Part shown: piece after piece, positions 27,529 to 36,040 of the stretch | Layout of the letters: every line of letters begins with the position of its first letter | Numbering within the stretch: position 1 is the stretch's first letter | From: Pseudoruegeria sp039972875 | GTDB taxonomy: Bacteria > Pseudomonadota > Alphaproteobacteria > Rhodobacterales > Rhodobacteraceae | Assembly (NCBI GenBank): GCA_039972875.1 | Contig: JBDWMA010000010.1 | Location: forward strand, 62,001-126,000 | DNA length: 64,000 bases | Reading direction: 5' to 3' | Position numbers and translations under genes: made by a program | The notes under the pieces: generated by a model | Databases searched by the model: none | What the model saw: only the letters and a program-made list of their open reading frames with translations | What the model was told of the DNA's origin: nothing

Positions 27529-30500
27529 CTTGATCCTCCTTAATAATGGGGTTTTGGTGTTGCAAATGGGCTGTTAGCGGGTTGGTGACCGGCATCACAC
27601 GCAAGCGGATTTCGGGAAGAAACCGACGGCTTGCCAACTGTTCGACCTGAATATTGTCTTCAAAGATGTTGAATAGTTCAAAACGTTTGGCCAACAGAGG
27701 GTGCGCGGTCTGATAGGTTTGAATACATCCTGTTACGATCCGCCAGAACTGGGCTTCTTCCAGATCAAAATGCGTCTGCATAAACCATCCCAACTCTGCG
27801 AGATTTACAAAGCCCAACGCATCAAACATAAAGTCCCGCAGCTCATCTGCGTCGTTGGTTTCAAGATAGGAATTGGGATTGATGGCCTGATGCGCTGGTG
27901 GCGAGTCCTGCAAGTCGGGCAAGAGATCCGGTTCCCTTAGCCATTTCCGGCTATAGCGAACACCATCGTGAAAATCCTTGAGGGCGACTTTGACGGGGAG
28001 CCCGTCACGGTGAATCAACACCATGTTTTGCGCATGTGATTCAAGCGCGACGCCGTGGTACCACAGCATATGAAGCACCGGGAGGTAGGAATTTTTAACG
28101 AGCTCTTCCACCCAAGGTTCGGCTCCATATGTTTCGATCCATGGGGCGATCAGTGGCTTTGAATCGATATCAATCTGAGTGAGCGCCGTCATCGGCGTCG
28201 CCGATTGATTGGCGCTTAAATATCCATATACACTCTCGCGCCAAATACAGCCCAAGCTACCATATTGTGCGGAAATCGCTGTGGGTGAATTCACCGAGAT
28301 GCCGGCAAATTCTTTTAAGATCACTGGCTTTTGACCATCGGGCAGGATCTGATCCCTTTTTACCATATCCGAAAGCCAGTCGCTGATCGGGGCGCAGTTC
28401 TGAACCGTGTGTTTTGCAAGCACCCGAGACGTGGACGTATTACTCATATTAATGGCCAGTTTGAGCGATGGTAGCCGGATGTCTTCTATGTTTGAAAGGG
28501 TGCGGACAGATTGTTGCGGCAGATATTTTGGCCCCAAAACATCAAGCCATATGATGTCGCCTGAAACGATCTGGTGCTGGTAAAGCGGTTTGACCGAATG
28601 CTCCCACTGCCAGGGGTGTACTGGCACAATCACATAGTCGGCAATTTTATGGCCAGATGCCTTAAACTGATGTTTGATCGCCTGGTGTTCTGCCTGCGAA
28701 AAATGCTGTCCGGTTAGATCTTCTATTTTGCGAGCGTGACTGTAATGTGCTGTGACCATGTCCGCCTTAACCGCGATCCAAATCACTGAAAACCCTGTTG
28801 AGAGCTCGGGGCCAAATGCGATGTTATCCTCCATTGTAAAGCCCATCCTGGACTTGAAGCACGGATGATAAAGATGACCATTTGAAACTCTGGCCTCCTG
28901 CTCAAGGTAATCCAGATCCCTTATAGGTTGGTTTGGAAGGGTGGTTAGGCTTTGGCTGTGCTTTGCTAAAGTTTCGGTAAGTTCTCGTTCGAAAATTGGC
29001 CAGCGTTCTGGGTCGGCGTCAATGGAGCCATATATGTCAGTCAGAAATTGACTAAGGGAACATATGGAAAGATCTCCTTTTGCAAGTCGGCGGAGCGACC
29101 TGTGTTTAACACGGATGCGATTAAAGCTTAGATTGTCATGAAGGGTGCAAAGATATTGGACCCCACCCGATGCCTGTATCGAAATACGGTCGCCACGCTT
29201 TGTGAAGGTTAAGACCTTTTCAAACAGAAGCGCTTCGAGCAATTGCGTGACCACCCGATCTTCGGCTTGCGTCCATACGGCCTGTTCATCGCCATGTGAA
29301 AGGGGCGTTAGGGATGTGCGCCGATCCATTGCAAGCGGGTTGGCCATGGTTATCCAGCTGGGCTTCTCTCCTCGTAAATTGAACGTACTGAGCATATTTG
29401 CCTTTACCGGAAGTGTTGATGCCTTAAGCAACCGATCAGCATAGGCGCGTCCGACTGGGGATAACGGTGCGTCGGAAAGGGCCTCCCATGTCGCGCGCCA
29501 CAATGCTTGTTCCGTTGCGGGGCTGTGTCTTGCGAGGGCAGAGATGACATGCGCGATGTGATTAACAACCACGTAGTATTTAAAGCGGAACCAGCATTCG
29601 TCGGCAGAATACCATGCCGGGCTGTCTGGCGAGATATCGCTGCTGTACCGGCTGTCAAAGTCACCGCGCACCATGCTCGCCCCTTCCATATCGCGAACAA
29701 TCAGTTTGGTGGGAAATCCGTTTTGGAACTGCATCAAGCTGTTCTGAAGGTGGGCTTCAAGGCTTATGCCGAAGTCAGCAAGCAGACTTAGCGTTGAAAC
29801 CAAAGTTGCAGAAGCATAGCTGTACCACCACCGAGATACGAAATTTTCATCAAGGGGTTCGTTGGCAGATTGTGCGGCTTCTCTGACAAAATCGAGCAGT
29901 GGCAGTGTGCCGGTGTCCAAACACTCTTCTACCAAGCTGCCCAGAATACGGGTTTCGGCTTGATCTTCTGAACTTAGACCGGCGCGATATAGAATGCCAA
30001 AAGACGCATTCAACGCGGGTAATTTGACTGACTGTGCAACATGTTCGCCTAGGAGCTCAATCGAGGCATCCAGTCCGCCCAAATCCAATCGGTTGATCAC
30101 TTTGCTCACATCAATGGCACGCTGTCGGTGTTCTTTGGGATTGTTTCGAACAAAGTTTGTTATCTGGACATCCAAAGATAGCTTTAGAAATTGCTTACAC
30201 TCCGGCATCCAGACCGTCCGAACCGATGAAGTCGGCCAAACTGTTTCACCGATCGCACCAAGATGAATGATGTCTCCCTTGGCGACTTCTGTCTGAACGT
30301 CTGCCTTGGAGAGCAAGTAATTGGCTTGCCATGGGTGGCAGGGGATCAGTAGAAATGTCTGAGCTTTTTCATCCGTTAACAGCTCCTTGGCCTGTCGAGA
30401 TGCAATCGGATCGATAAGGTCTTCGACATTTGCTCCGCTCGATACAGTCTCAATAAGTTCAGAGGTGACGGCGAAATAATGCAGTTGAAAAGATGTGCCA

Positions 30501-31081
30501 AGCTCCGGGCTGAAGTTTTCAAGATCTTGCCTAGAAAACCCGTTGCTTGTCTTGGATGTTACGTGGAACGGGTGCCCTAAAATCATGCCCTGTTCGGCCG
30601 CAACGAAGTCTCCAGAAACCGAGGGGCGGTCGACCCGTTTGTATTGCTGAGCCGCAAAGAAGCTAGATTTTTCGACGCTGTTGCGCATCTTTGAAAGTAG
30701 ATCAGCCGCTGCCTGTTGTGGGTCTTTGTGGGTGTCGTCAGTGCTTGCCAATTCATCGGCAATTAAAGTCAACACCACGTCAATATCCGTGAGCGGCTCG
30801 GGGTGATCTGCGTTTGGACGCAGCAAAAATAGATCGTCACCGTACTGGTGATACCCGGTTAGGGATAGATCCTTGAGCTGAGCAAAAAGTGTCACGCCAG
30901 TGGCCGGAAAACCATAAGAGAACCACGGGGAGGTGCCGTATGAACTGGGACGTATGGGGGCAGGGACGTCATCTGACGCGATGAAATGGTGTTGTAGGTC
31001 GACTTGGGTTTCGCGAAAGAATGTATTCAAATATTGTTCGAAAAGCTTCTTTGACAGTCGTGCTTTCTGATGGTGTGGCAT
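27506..31081 (-). CDS. Fused double NIS synthetase (SbnE-SbnF-like)
   Basis: One uninterrupted 1191-residue frame holds two complete IucA/IucC synthetases. First half (~1-590): GHPFHVTSK (~169), IPCHPWQ (~246), SSVRTVWM (~285), EAHLQN (~442) and RDMEG (~463), the pattern of citrate-desymmetrising SbnE/AcsD-type enzymes. Second half (~597-1191): GHLYHPCFKSRMGF (~735), HPWQW (~822), SVRT (~858), ESHAQN (~1014) and LKDFHDG (~1034), like SbnF. The halves match the neighbouring sbnE and sbnF genes of Staphylococcus. No stop or frameshift lies at the junction near residue 590. ATG 31081 has GGAG upstream. A single chain could hand the mono-adduct from site to site, though SbnH must act in between. 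Confidence 0.85.
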   Translation of the reverse strand: MPHHQKARLSKKLFEQYLNTFFRETQVDLQHHFIASDDVPAPIRPSSYGTSPWFSYGFPATGVTLFAQLKDLSLTGYHQYGDDLFLLRPNADHPEPLTDIDVVLTLIADELASTDDTHKDPQQAAADLLSKMRNSVEKSSFFAAQQYKRVDRPSVSGDFVAAEQGMILGHPFHVTSKTSNGFSRQDLENFSPELGTSFQLHYFAVTSELIETVSSGANVEDLIDPIASRQAKELLTDEKAQTFLLIPCHPWQANYLLSKADVQTEVAKGDIIHLGAIGETVWPTSSVRTVWMPECKQFLKLSLDVQITNFVRNNPKEHRQRAIDVSKVINRLDLGGLDASIELLGEHVAQSVKLPALNASFGILYRAGLSSEDQAETRILGSLVEECLDTGTLPLLDFVREAAQSANEPLDENFVSRWWYSYASATLVSTLSLLADFGISLEAHLQNSLMQFQNGFPTKLIVRDMEGASMVRGDFDSRYSSDISPDSPAWYSADECWFRFKYYVVVNHIAHVISALARHSPATEQALWRATWEALSDAPLSPVGRAYADRLLKASTLPVKANMLSTFNLRGEKPSWITMANPLAMDRRTSLTPLSHGDEQAVWTQAEDRVVTQLLEALLFEKVLTFTKRGDRISIQASGGVQYLCTLHDNLSFNRIRVKHRSLRRLAKGDLSICSLSQFLTDIYGSIDADPERWPIFERELTETLAKHSQSLTTLPNQPIRDLDYLEQEARVSNGHLYHPCFKSRMGFTMEDNIAFGPELSTGFSVIWIAVKADMVTAHYSHARKIEDLTGQHFSQAEHQAIKHQFKASGHKIADYVIVPVHPWQWEHSVKPLYQHQIVSGDIIWLDVLGPKYLPQQSVRTLSNIEDIRLPSLKLAINMSNTSTSRVLAKHTVQNCAPISDWLSDMVKRDQILPDGQKPVILKEFAGISVNSPTAISAQYGSLGCIWRESVYGYLSANQSATPMTALTQIDIDSKPLIAPWIETYGAEPWVEELVKNSYLPVLHMLWYHGVALESHAQNMVLIHRDGLPVKVALKDFHDGVRYSRKWLREPDLLPDLQDSPPAHQAINPNSYLETNDADELRDFMFDALGFVNLAELGWFMQTHFDLEEAQFWRIVTGCIQTYQTAHPLLAKRFELFNIFEDNIQVEQLASRRFLPEIRLRVMPVTNPLTAHLQHQNPIIKEDQDDQLVVS

Positions 31082-31162
31082 TTGCCAATCTCCAGTTTAT
31101 CCTGACGGCAAAGACCACCCGGTCTCACAGACGATGTCTCTGCCAGATGCGAAAGGACCGCA

Positions 31163-31182
31163 GGCGTCGGTTGACCGACGCC
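31163..31182. promoter_or_regulatory. Strong hairpin between sbnB-like and fused synthetase genes
   Basis: An 8-bp GC-rich stem, GGCGTCGG/CCGACGCC, with a TTGA loop (9 bp if the loop closes further) lies in the 195-base gap upstream of the fused synthetase gene. It has no T-run in the direction of transcription. It could be an mRNA-processing or attenuation element, or a weak terminator. Confidence 0.4.
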
Positions 31183-31276
31183 GTTGGATTATTGGGGGGA
31201 GCTGAACTTCAAAACGGATGACCCGAATTTGGCATTTTGAGGGCTCTGGCTTCATTGAGGGCGTTACATCTTGTAA

Positions 31277-32305
31277 CTACCAACGATTGAGAGAGGGCAA
31301 GAAGTCTGGAACAATGCGGACATGTCCTTGTCCCTCGGCTTTGTTCATGATGTAGCCACCGAATGCCACGTCAAGCATACCCATCCCAAACGCGGAAACC
31401 ACTGTGGCCGCGGGTTCTTGGGGCGGGCTTTGAAGGATGCGTGCGAAATTCTCGAGCGAAGGGATTTTTCCGTCACTCTGTTCGAGAAGGTGCAAAGATG
31501 TGTTTGCTTTGACGGCATGATTGACGTCGTCAACGATATTGCGCACTGATTTCAACCGCGCGGGCAGGACATCGCGAAGCGACATATGTAATAAAACCTG
31601 ATGATCGAGAATTTCCAGATCATACCAAGGTGCCAAGGCTGAGGTTGCGAATGAAACGATCTCTGCGTCTTGCGGCGAGAAACTGGCATTCATGTTTTCG
31701 CAGGAAAATCCCAATTCTTCGCAGAACTGTATGAATCGTGTTGTGCTACCGGGATCAATATCCGAGATCACCACCTTTGAAATCGACCAATGATCGTCTT
31801 TCAGAAACTCCAATAGATGGCGGTTGATGACCCCAGCCCCATAAAATGCAATCGTGTCGATGGATTTGTCCGGGCGCAGGCTACGTGCTGCGAGTGCTGC
31901 ACTGGCTACCGTGCGGGCAGAGCTGATCATAGTGCCATCAAGGATGGCCAGCGGATAGCCGGATTTAAACGAATTGAGAATGATCGAGGCCGATGCACGT
32001 TGTCGGTTTTCCGCCACATTATCCGGAAATGACGCCACCCACTTAAGGCCTGCAAGATCACAATCTTGTCCGACATAAGCTGGAAGAGCGTTGATCCGAC
32101 TATTTGGTTTCTGAGGGAACTTCAGAGAATAAGTGTCTGGGTTTATCGCATGCCCATCGTAGAACGTTTGATAGCACGTCGCGACCAGATCAATCAGTTC
32201 TGATCTGTTCTCTTGCAGGATGTGGTTGATCTCATCGGCCGCAACATATTGAAGTTGCGATGCATTTCGCCAGAGATAGTCGGTATTCATTGTATCGTCT
32301 TTCAT
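31277..32305 (-). CDS. SbnB-like dehydrogenase of diaminopropionate synthesis
   Basis: Ornithine-cyclodeaminase/mu-crystallin family, 342 residues. The Rossmann motif is seen in TIAFYGAGVINRHLLEFL, and the N-terminal SLKFPQKPNSRINALPAYVG is typical of the SbnB group. SbnB oxidatively cleaves N-(1-amino-1-carboxyl-2-ethyl)-glutamate to L-2,3-diaminopropionate and 2-oxoglutarate using NAD. Its start overlaps the stop of the SbnI-like gene (ATGA). An alternative start at MNTDYL, five codons in, is possible. Confidence 0.88.
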   Translation of the reverse strand: MKDDTMNTDYLWRNASQLQYVAADEINHILQENRSELIDLVATCYQTFYDGHAINPDTYSLKFPQKPNSRINALPAYVGQDCDLAGLKWVASFPDNVAENRQRASASIILNSFKSGYPLAILDGTMISSARTVASAALAARSLRPDKSIDTIAFYGAGVINRHLLEFLKDDHWSISKVVISDIDPGSTTRFIQFCEELGFSCENMNASFSPQDAEIVSFATSALAPWYDLEILDHQVLLHMSLRDVLPARLKSVRNIVDDVNHAVKANTSLHLLEQSDGKIPSLENFARILQSPPQEPAATVVSAFGMGMLDVAFGGYIMNKAEGQGHVRIVPDFLPSLNRW

Positions 32306-32745
32306 TGTAGATCATAGATCTGGGTCGACACATTTTCGACTGTGAAGAAGAAAGTGTGTTTGGAAGTTTTTTTCGCCATGAGCGGTCCATTTAGGCCTGC
32401 ATTGATGACGTCTTGCTTTTTGACGCAGACATTCTCGCGCCAGGAACCGACTTGGGTGACCTCGATGTCATCGTAGTCAATAACCACGGCCGGTATCCTT
32501 GCGGCTTTTAAAATATTGCGCATCGCGTGGAGCCGATGGTGGCCGTCAAGCAAAATCCCGTGTTTGCGGTCGACGATGACAGGTGTGGTGAACACCCGCG
32601 ACGTTGCTATTCTCTTGGCCAATTCAATCGCATAATTGAGATCGATTTCCTCATGCGGTCGAATTTTTGAAACATCATACAATTCGATCTCAGGGCAGAC
32701 CGCTTTAGGTAAGTGATGGGGCGACGCAGTTGAGTAGTTCAGCAT
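32302..32745 (-). CDS. Short SbnI-like ParB/Srx-domain protein
   Basis: A 147-residue protein with the ParB/sulfiredoxin-like nucleotide fold: IELYDVSKIRPHEEID followed by the GILLDGHHRLHAM motif. Staphylococcal SbnI, about 254 residues, is a free-serine kinase that supplies O-phosphoserine to SbnA and binds haem. This protein keeps the fold's core but lacks about 100 residues, so the haem-responsive part may be missing. It overlaps both neighbours (ATG inside the end of sbnA, stop in the sbnB start). Its role as a serine kinase is inferred from context and motif. Confidence 0.75.
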   Translation of the reverse strand: MLNYSTASPHHLPKAVCPEIELYDVSKIRPHEEIDLNYAIELAKRIATSRVFTTPVIVDRKHGILLDGHHRLHAMRNILKAARIPAVVIDYDDIEVTQVGSWRENVCVKKQDVINAGLNGPLMAKKTSKHTFFFTVENVSTQIYDLQ

Positions 32746-33731
32746 GAGGTCACCTCATTCCAATGGTGGCCATAGTGCTGCTGTACCCAATCATCATTAT
32801 AAATGGTGTCGACGTATTTATCGCCGCGATCCGGGCTGATGAAGACCACTTTGGTCCCAGCAGGAATGTTGGGCGCGTATTGCTGGATGCCGGCCATCAC
32901 TGATCCTGATGATCCCCCTAAGGGAAGCCCGTAATATTGCGCAAACCATCGACAATTTAGGATTGTGGCGTTTTCGGAAACCCAGATTACATCATCGACA
33001 AGATCGTTGTCACAGATTTCAGGACGTCGGCTTGTGCCCAAGCCTGGAATCCGCCGTTTTGCGGGCGCGGAATCAAACGTCACTGAACCCAAAACGTCAA
33101 CACCGATGACTTTGACGGGCAAATTCCGTTTTTTAAAATAGGCCCCACATCCCATTAAAGTACCTGTCGTGCCTGCTCCAACGAACAGATAATCTAGGTC
33201 GGGATGTTTTGAATGGATGGCGCGTGCGGTCTGATTTTCATGCGCGCCCGGATTATCTGGATTGGCGTATTGATTGGTCCATACAAAGGACGGATCTACA
33301 CGGATCTGCTCTTTGATGTAGTTGATGCGGTTAGTTAGATACCCACCATTTGAATCAGGGTGTTCAATCAATACGATATCGGCCCCAAGCGCCTTTATCA
33401 TATTGATGCTATCTTGCGGCGTGTTGAGGTCGACCACACAGGTAAAATGATAACCCAGCCTGACACAGACCATTGCAAGCGCAATGCCTAGGTTTCCTGA
33501 TGACGATTCAATGACTTTCCCCCCGGGTCGGAGTTTACCAGTTTCCTCAAGACCCTGCAGCATACGCAGAGCGGGTTTCAGTTTTATCGAACCGGCGGGA
33601 TTTAACCCTTCGAATTTTACAAAGGTGGTCACGTCTTTGACAAGATTTATGCGCCAATATGCGTCATCACTGATCAGATCATTCCAATCAGAATACGCTT
33701 CTCTTGAGCTTGGATGGGTTTGGATATTCAT
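32739..33731 (-). CDS. SbnA-like PLP synthase of diaminopropionate pathway
   Basis: Cysteine-synthase-fold enzyme of about 330 residues. The PLP lysine is in NPAGSIKLKPALRM (residue ~50), the substrate loop is SSSGNLGIALA, and the phosphate loop is VGAGTTGTLMG. SbnA joins O-phosphoserine and glutamate to give the substrate of SbnB. The frame also allows TTG at 33737; ATG 33731 is taken as the start. It is first in the minus-strand series sbnA-sbnI-sbnB-sbnEF-sbnH. Confidence 0.87.
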   Translation of the reverse strand: MNIQTHPSSREAYSDWNDLISDDAYWRINLVKDVTTFVKFEGLNPAGSIKLKPALRMLQGLEETGKLRPGGKVIESSSGNLGIALAMVCVRLGYHFTCVVDLNTPQDSINMIKALGADIVLIEHPDSNGGYLTNRINYIKEQIRVDPSFVWTNQYANPDNPGAHENQTARAIHSKHPDLDYLFVGAGTTGTLMGCGAYFKKRNLPVKVIGVDVLGSVTFDSAPAKRRIPGLGTSRRPEICDNDLVDDVIWVSENATILNCRWFAQYYGLPLGGSSGSVMAGIQQYAPNIPAGTKVVFISPDRGDKYVDTIYNDDWVQQHYGHHWNEVTSC

Positions 33732-33762
33732 AGCCAAAAGCCTAATTTTTCTCGTATTACAG

Positions 33763-33773
33763 AGTGTATCAAT
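33763..33773. promoter_or_regulatory. Element shared with the SbnC/MATE divergent promoter
   Basis: Second exact copy of AGTGTATCAAT, 32 bases upstream of the sbnA-like start codon on the plus strand. See 24785-24795. The rest of 33774-34013 shows no gene. Confidence 0.25.
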
Positions 33774-34013
33774 TTTTGGCGGCGGCTAAGTTGAGGGTAA
33801 CATTAGGCTTCCAGAGACATCAAATGTCGTTTGGAGATACAGAAAATACAGAGCTGTCGGGAAAGAGATACAGTGGCCGCAAAAGGATTGACCACGCACA
33901 ACGACTCCTGCGGCTCAGCCAAGTGCAGAGTCGCGCCCGATATGGTGATTTACGAAAAGATTACGCAGCAGCGTGTCAGTAAAAACCGTACGCTACCTGT
34001 CATTTGAAAGGCG

Positions 34014-34826
34014 TCAGTTTGCGGGAACGATCATCGGCGTGCCCGCCACTGGGTCGGAAATGACAACGCAATCCAAGCCAAAGACATCAAGGACAATTTC
34101 ACGATCCAAAACATCTGCTGGTTTGCCGGCAGCGACAAGCCGGCCTGCTTTCATAATGAAAAGGAAATCCGCATAACGGCTTGCTTGATTGAGGTCATGT
34201 AGCACCGCGACAATGGATTTTTGGCTCTGGTCACACAACTGTCGCAGCAGCCTGAGCAGTTCAATTTGATGCGAGATATCCAAATAACTCGTCGGTTCAT
34301 CAAGCAATAACGCTTCGGGATCTTGTGCAAGGACCATAGCAATCCATGCACGTTGCCGTTGCCCGCCAGATAAGGTGTCAACAGAGCGATCGGCCAGTTT
34401 CAAAAGGCCCGCAACGCCAAGTGCATTTTGGACGGCGTTTTCGTCTTCGCGTGAAAAAGATCGCATGAATTTTCGATAAGGATACCGACCTCGTGCCACC
34501 AGATCACGTACGGTGATGCCAGAGGGTGCGATTGGCATCTGCGGCAAAAGCCCCAAGGTGCGGGCGACCTCCAGCGTAGGCTTGGATCGTATATTCTCAC
34601 CCGAAAGCAGAACCGTGCCAGATTTCGGGCTAAGCACCCTGCCCAAAGTATGCAAAAGCGTAGATTTACCACATCCGTTTGGGCCGATAATTGCTGTAAA
34701 TTTTCCTTTGGGAATAGAAATATCAAGATCAGAGATGATGGTCTTTTGATCGTAACATACCACCAAATCTTGCCCGACGAGTGGCGCGCGATCAGCTTGT
34801 GAAGCGCCATCAATGATTTTTAACAA
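34014..34826 (-). CDS. Iron-siderophore ABC transporter ATPase (FecE/FhuC type)
   Basis: ATPase of a ferric-siderophore importer, 270 residues. Walker A GPNGCGKST, signature LSGGQRQRAWIAM, Walker B LLLDEPTSYLD and switch VLHDLNQASRYAD are all of the FecE/FhuC kind. No ATG lies near the N-terminus; TTG 34826 is chosen because GAGGGG sits seven bases before it and the protein begins at the family position. It follows the binding-protein gene by 58 bases on the same strand. The permease genes are divergent at 36041. Confidence 0.88.
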   Translation of the reverse strand: MLKIIDGASQADRAPLVGQDLVVCYDQKTIISDLDISIPKGKFTAIIGPNGCGKSTLLHTLGRVLSPKSGTVLLSGENIRSKPTLEVARTLGLLPQMPIAPSGITVRDLVARGRYPYRKFMRSFSREDENAVQNALGVAGLLKLADRSVDTLSGGQRQRAWIAMVLAQDPEALLLDEPTSYLDISHQIELLRLLRQLCDQSQKSIVAVLHDLNQASRYADFLFIMKAGRLVAAGKPADVLDREIVLDVFGLDCVVISDPVAGTPMIVPAN

Positions 34827-34884
34827 AATTCATACCCCTCGGAAGGTGGAGGGCAAGGCCCAAAGCCCCGCCCAATCTTATGTC

Positions 34885-35787
34885 TTAATTCGCCAAAACC
34901 TGAGTCATATCGTTGACCATCAGCGTCCGTGCTTGAATACCCATACCACTAAGCCAAGTGCCGGCATCAAGGCGATGCACATGATCGGCCTCAACGGCCT
35001 TAAGTGTATTCCAAAGGCGGCTTTGCTGGATGGTCGACGACATGTAGTTGTCATCGCTTCGGCTAAACCAGATGATATGGTCGCCATCAAGATCGGCGAT
35101 CTGTTCTTCGGTCACCTTTACCGAAAAGCCTTCGGCACTCTGCGCTGCAGGTCGCGCCAAGCCCAATTCTTCGATCAATCCACCGCTCCATGACTCTTCT
35201 AAATAAATCACGATCCCATCGCCGCGACCGCGCAGTACGGACACCTCTGTTGAGGGTGTATTTTCTTTGAACGCAGCGACCGACACATCATATTCGTTCA
35301 AAAGCGTTTCTGCTGTTTCAGTTTTGTTCACCGCTGCCGCATGCAGCGCGAAGCGCCCCCGCCAATCGTCGGCAAGATCTTCTGTAAAGACAGTGGGTGC
35401 AATATGGGATAACCGATCATAGATCGCTTCGTGAACATCCTTTGAACCAATGATCAAATCGGGGGCCAGAATTGCAATGGCTTCAAGATTTGGTTCATTG
35501 ATCGTTCCGACTTTTTCAACACCGTCCGCCTGATCAACAAGATATCCGGTAAAGGGTTTATCAAGGAAAATGGGGGCTGCGCCGACAGGGTGAACACCAA
35601 GCGCAAGGATATTATCCAGAGAGCCGTTATCAAGCACAATGACGCGCTCTGGTGTGCCAGCGATTTCTGTGGAACCCATGGCATGTTCGACAACTCTTAC
35701 ATCTTTTGCATAAGCCCCCTGGAATGCAGAAACACTGAAGGCGAGGGCGGTTGCAAGTGCGAATATTCTTCGGCGGGTCGTGATCAT
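34885..35787 (-). CDS. Iron-siderophore periplasmic binding protein (FecB type)
   Basis: Class III binding protein that delivers the ferric siderophore to the FecCD-like permease. The start at 35787 gives a signal peptide (MITTRRRIFALATALAFSVS to GAYAKDV) and a 300-residue protein; the frame is open further back. Typical blocks are PERVIVLDNGSLDNILALGV, VGTINEPNLEAIAILAPDLI and DLDGDHIIWFSR. The gene is divergent from the permease pair, with a palindrome near its promoter. It fits import of a citrate-based siderophore made by the adjacent locus. Confidence 0.87.
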   Translation of the reverse strand: MITTRRRIFALATALAFSVSAFQGAYAKDVRVVEHAMGSTEIAGTPERVIVLDNGSLDNILALGVHPVGAAPIFLDKPFTGYLVDQADGVEKVGTINEPNLEAIAILAPDLIIGSKDVHEAIYDRLSHIAPTVFTEDLADDWRGRFALHAAAVNKTETAETLLNEYDVSVAAFKENTPSTEVSVLRGRGDGIVIYLEESWSGGLIEELGLARPAAQSAEGFSVKVTEEQIADLDGDHIIWFSRSDDNYMSSTIQQSRLWNTLKAVEADHVHRLDAGTWLSGMGIQARTLMVNDMTQVLAN

Positions 35788-35831
35788 TAAAGTACTCCAG
35801 TACGTATTGTGCTTCAGATTGAAGCAGACCA

Positions 35832-35858
35832 CATTGAACGATCATTGATCATTCAATG
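35832..35858. promoter_or_regulatory. 27-bp near-perfect palindrome in the fecB/fecC divergent promoter
   Basis: Arms CATTGAACGATCA and TGATCATTCAATG flank a central T. Apart from the centre there is one mismatched pair. It lies 44 bases upstream of the binding-protein start and could control transcription in both directions. It is not a classical Fur box. The regulator is unknown; an iron regulator or the nearby MocR-like protein are candidates. Confidence 0.5.
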
Positions 35859-36040
35859 CCTGTCAGGCGAACCCTGGATACTTTAAGTTGTCTTGGGCTT
35901 GGGGGCTGCTAAATGGGGCCACCCTTCAACCGTTGTGCGAGTGCATCGGGGCGGATGCAGCTGTGGGTACATTCATAAAAAGGTGCTGTCAATATCTTAT
36001 AAAAAGACTAAGGTAAGCGCGATTCACAGAAAAAAACAAA

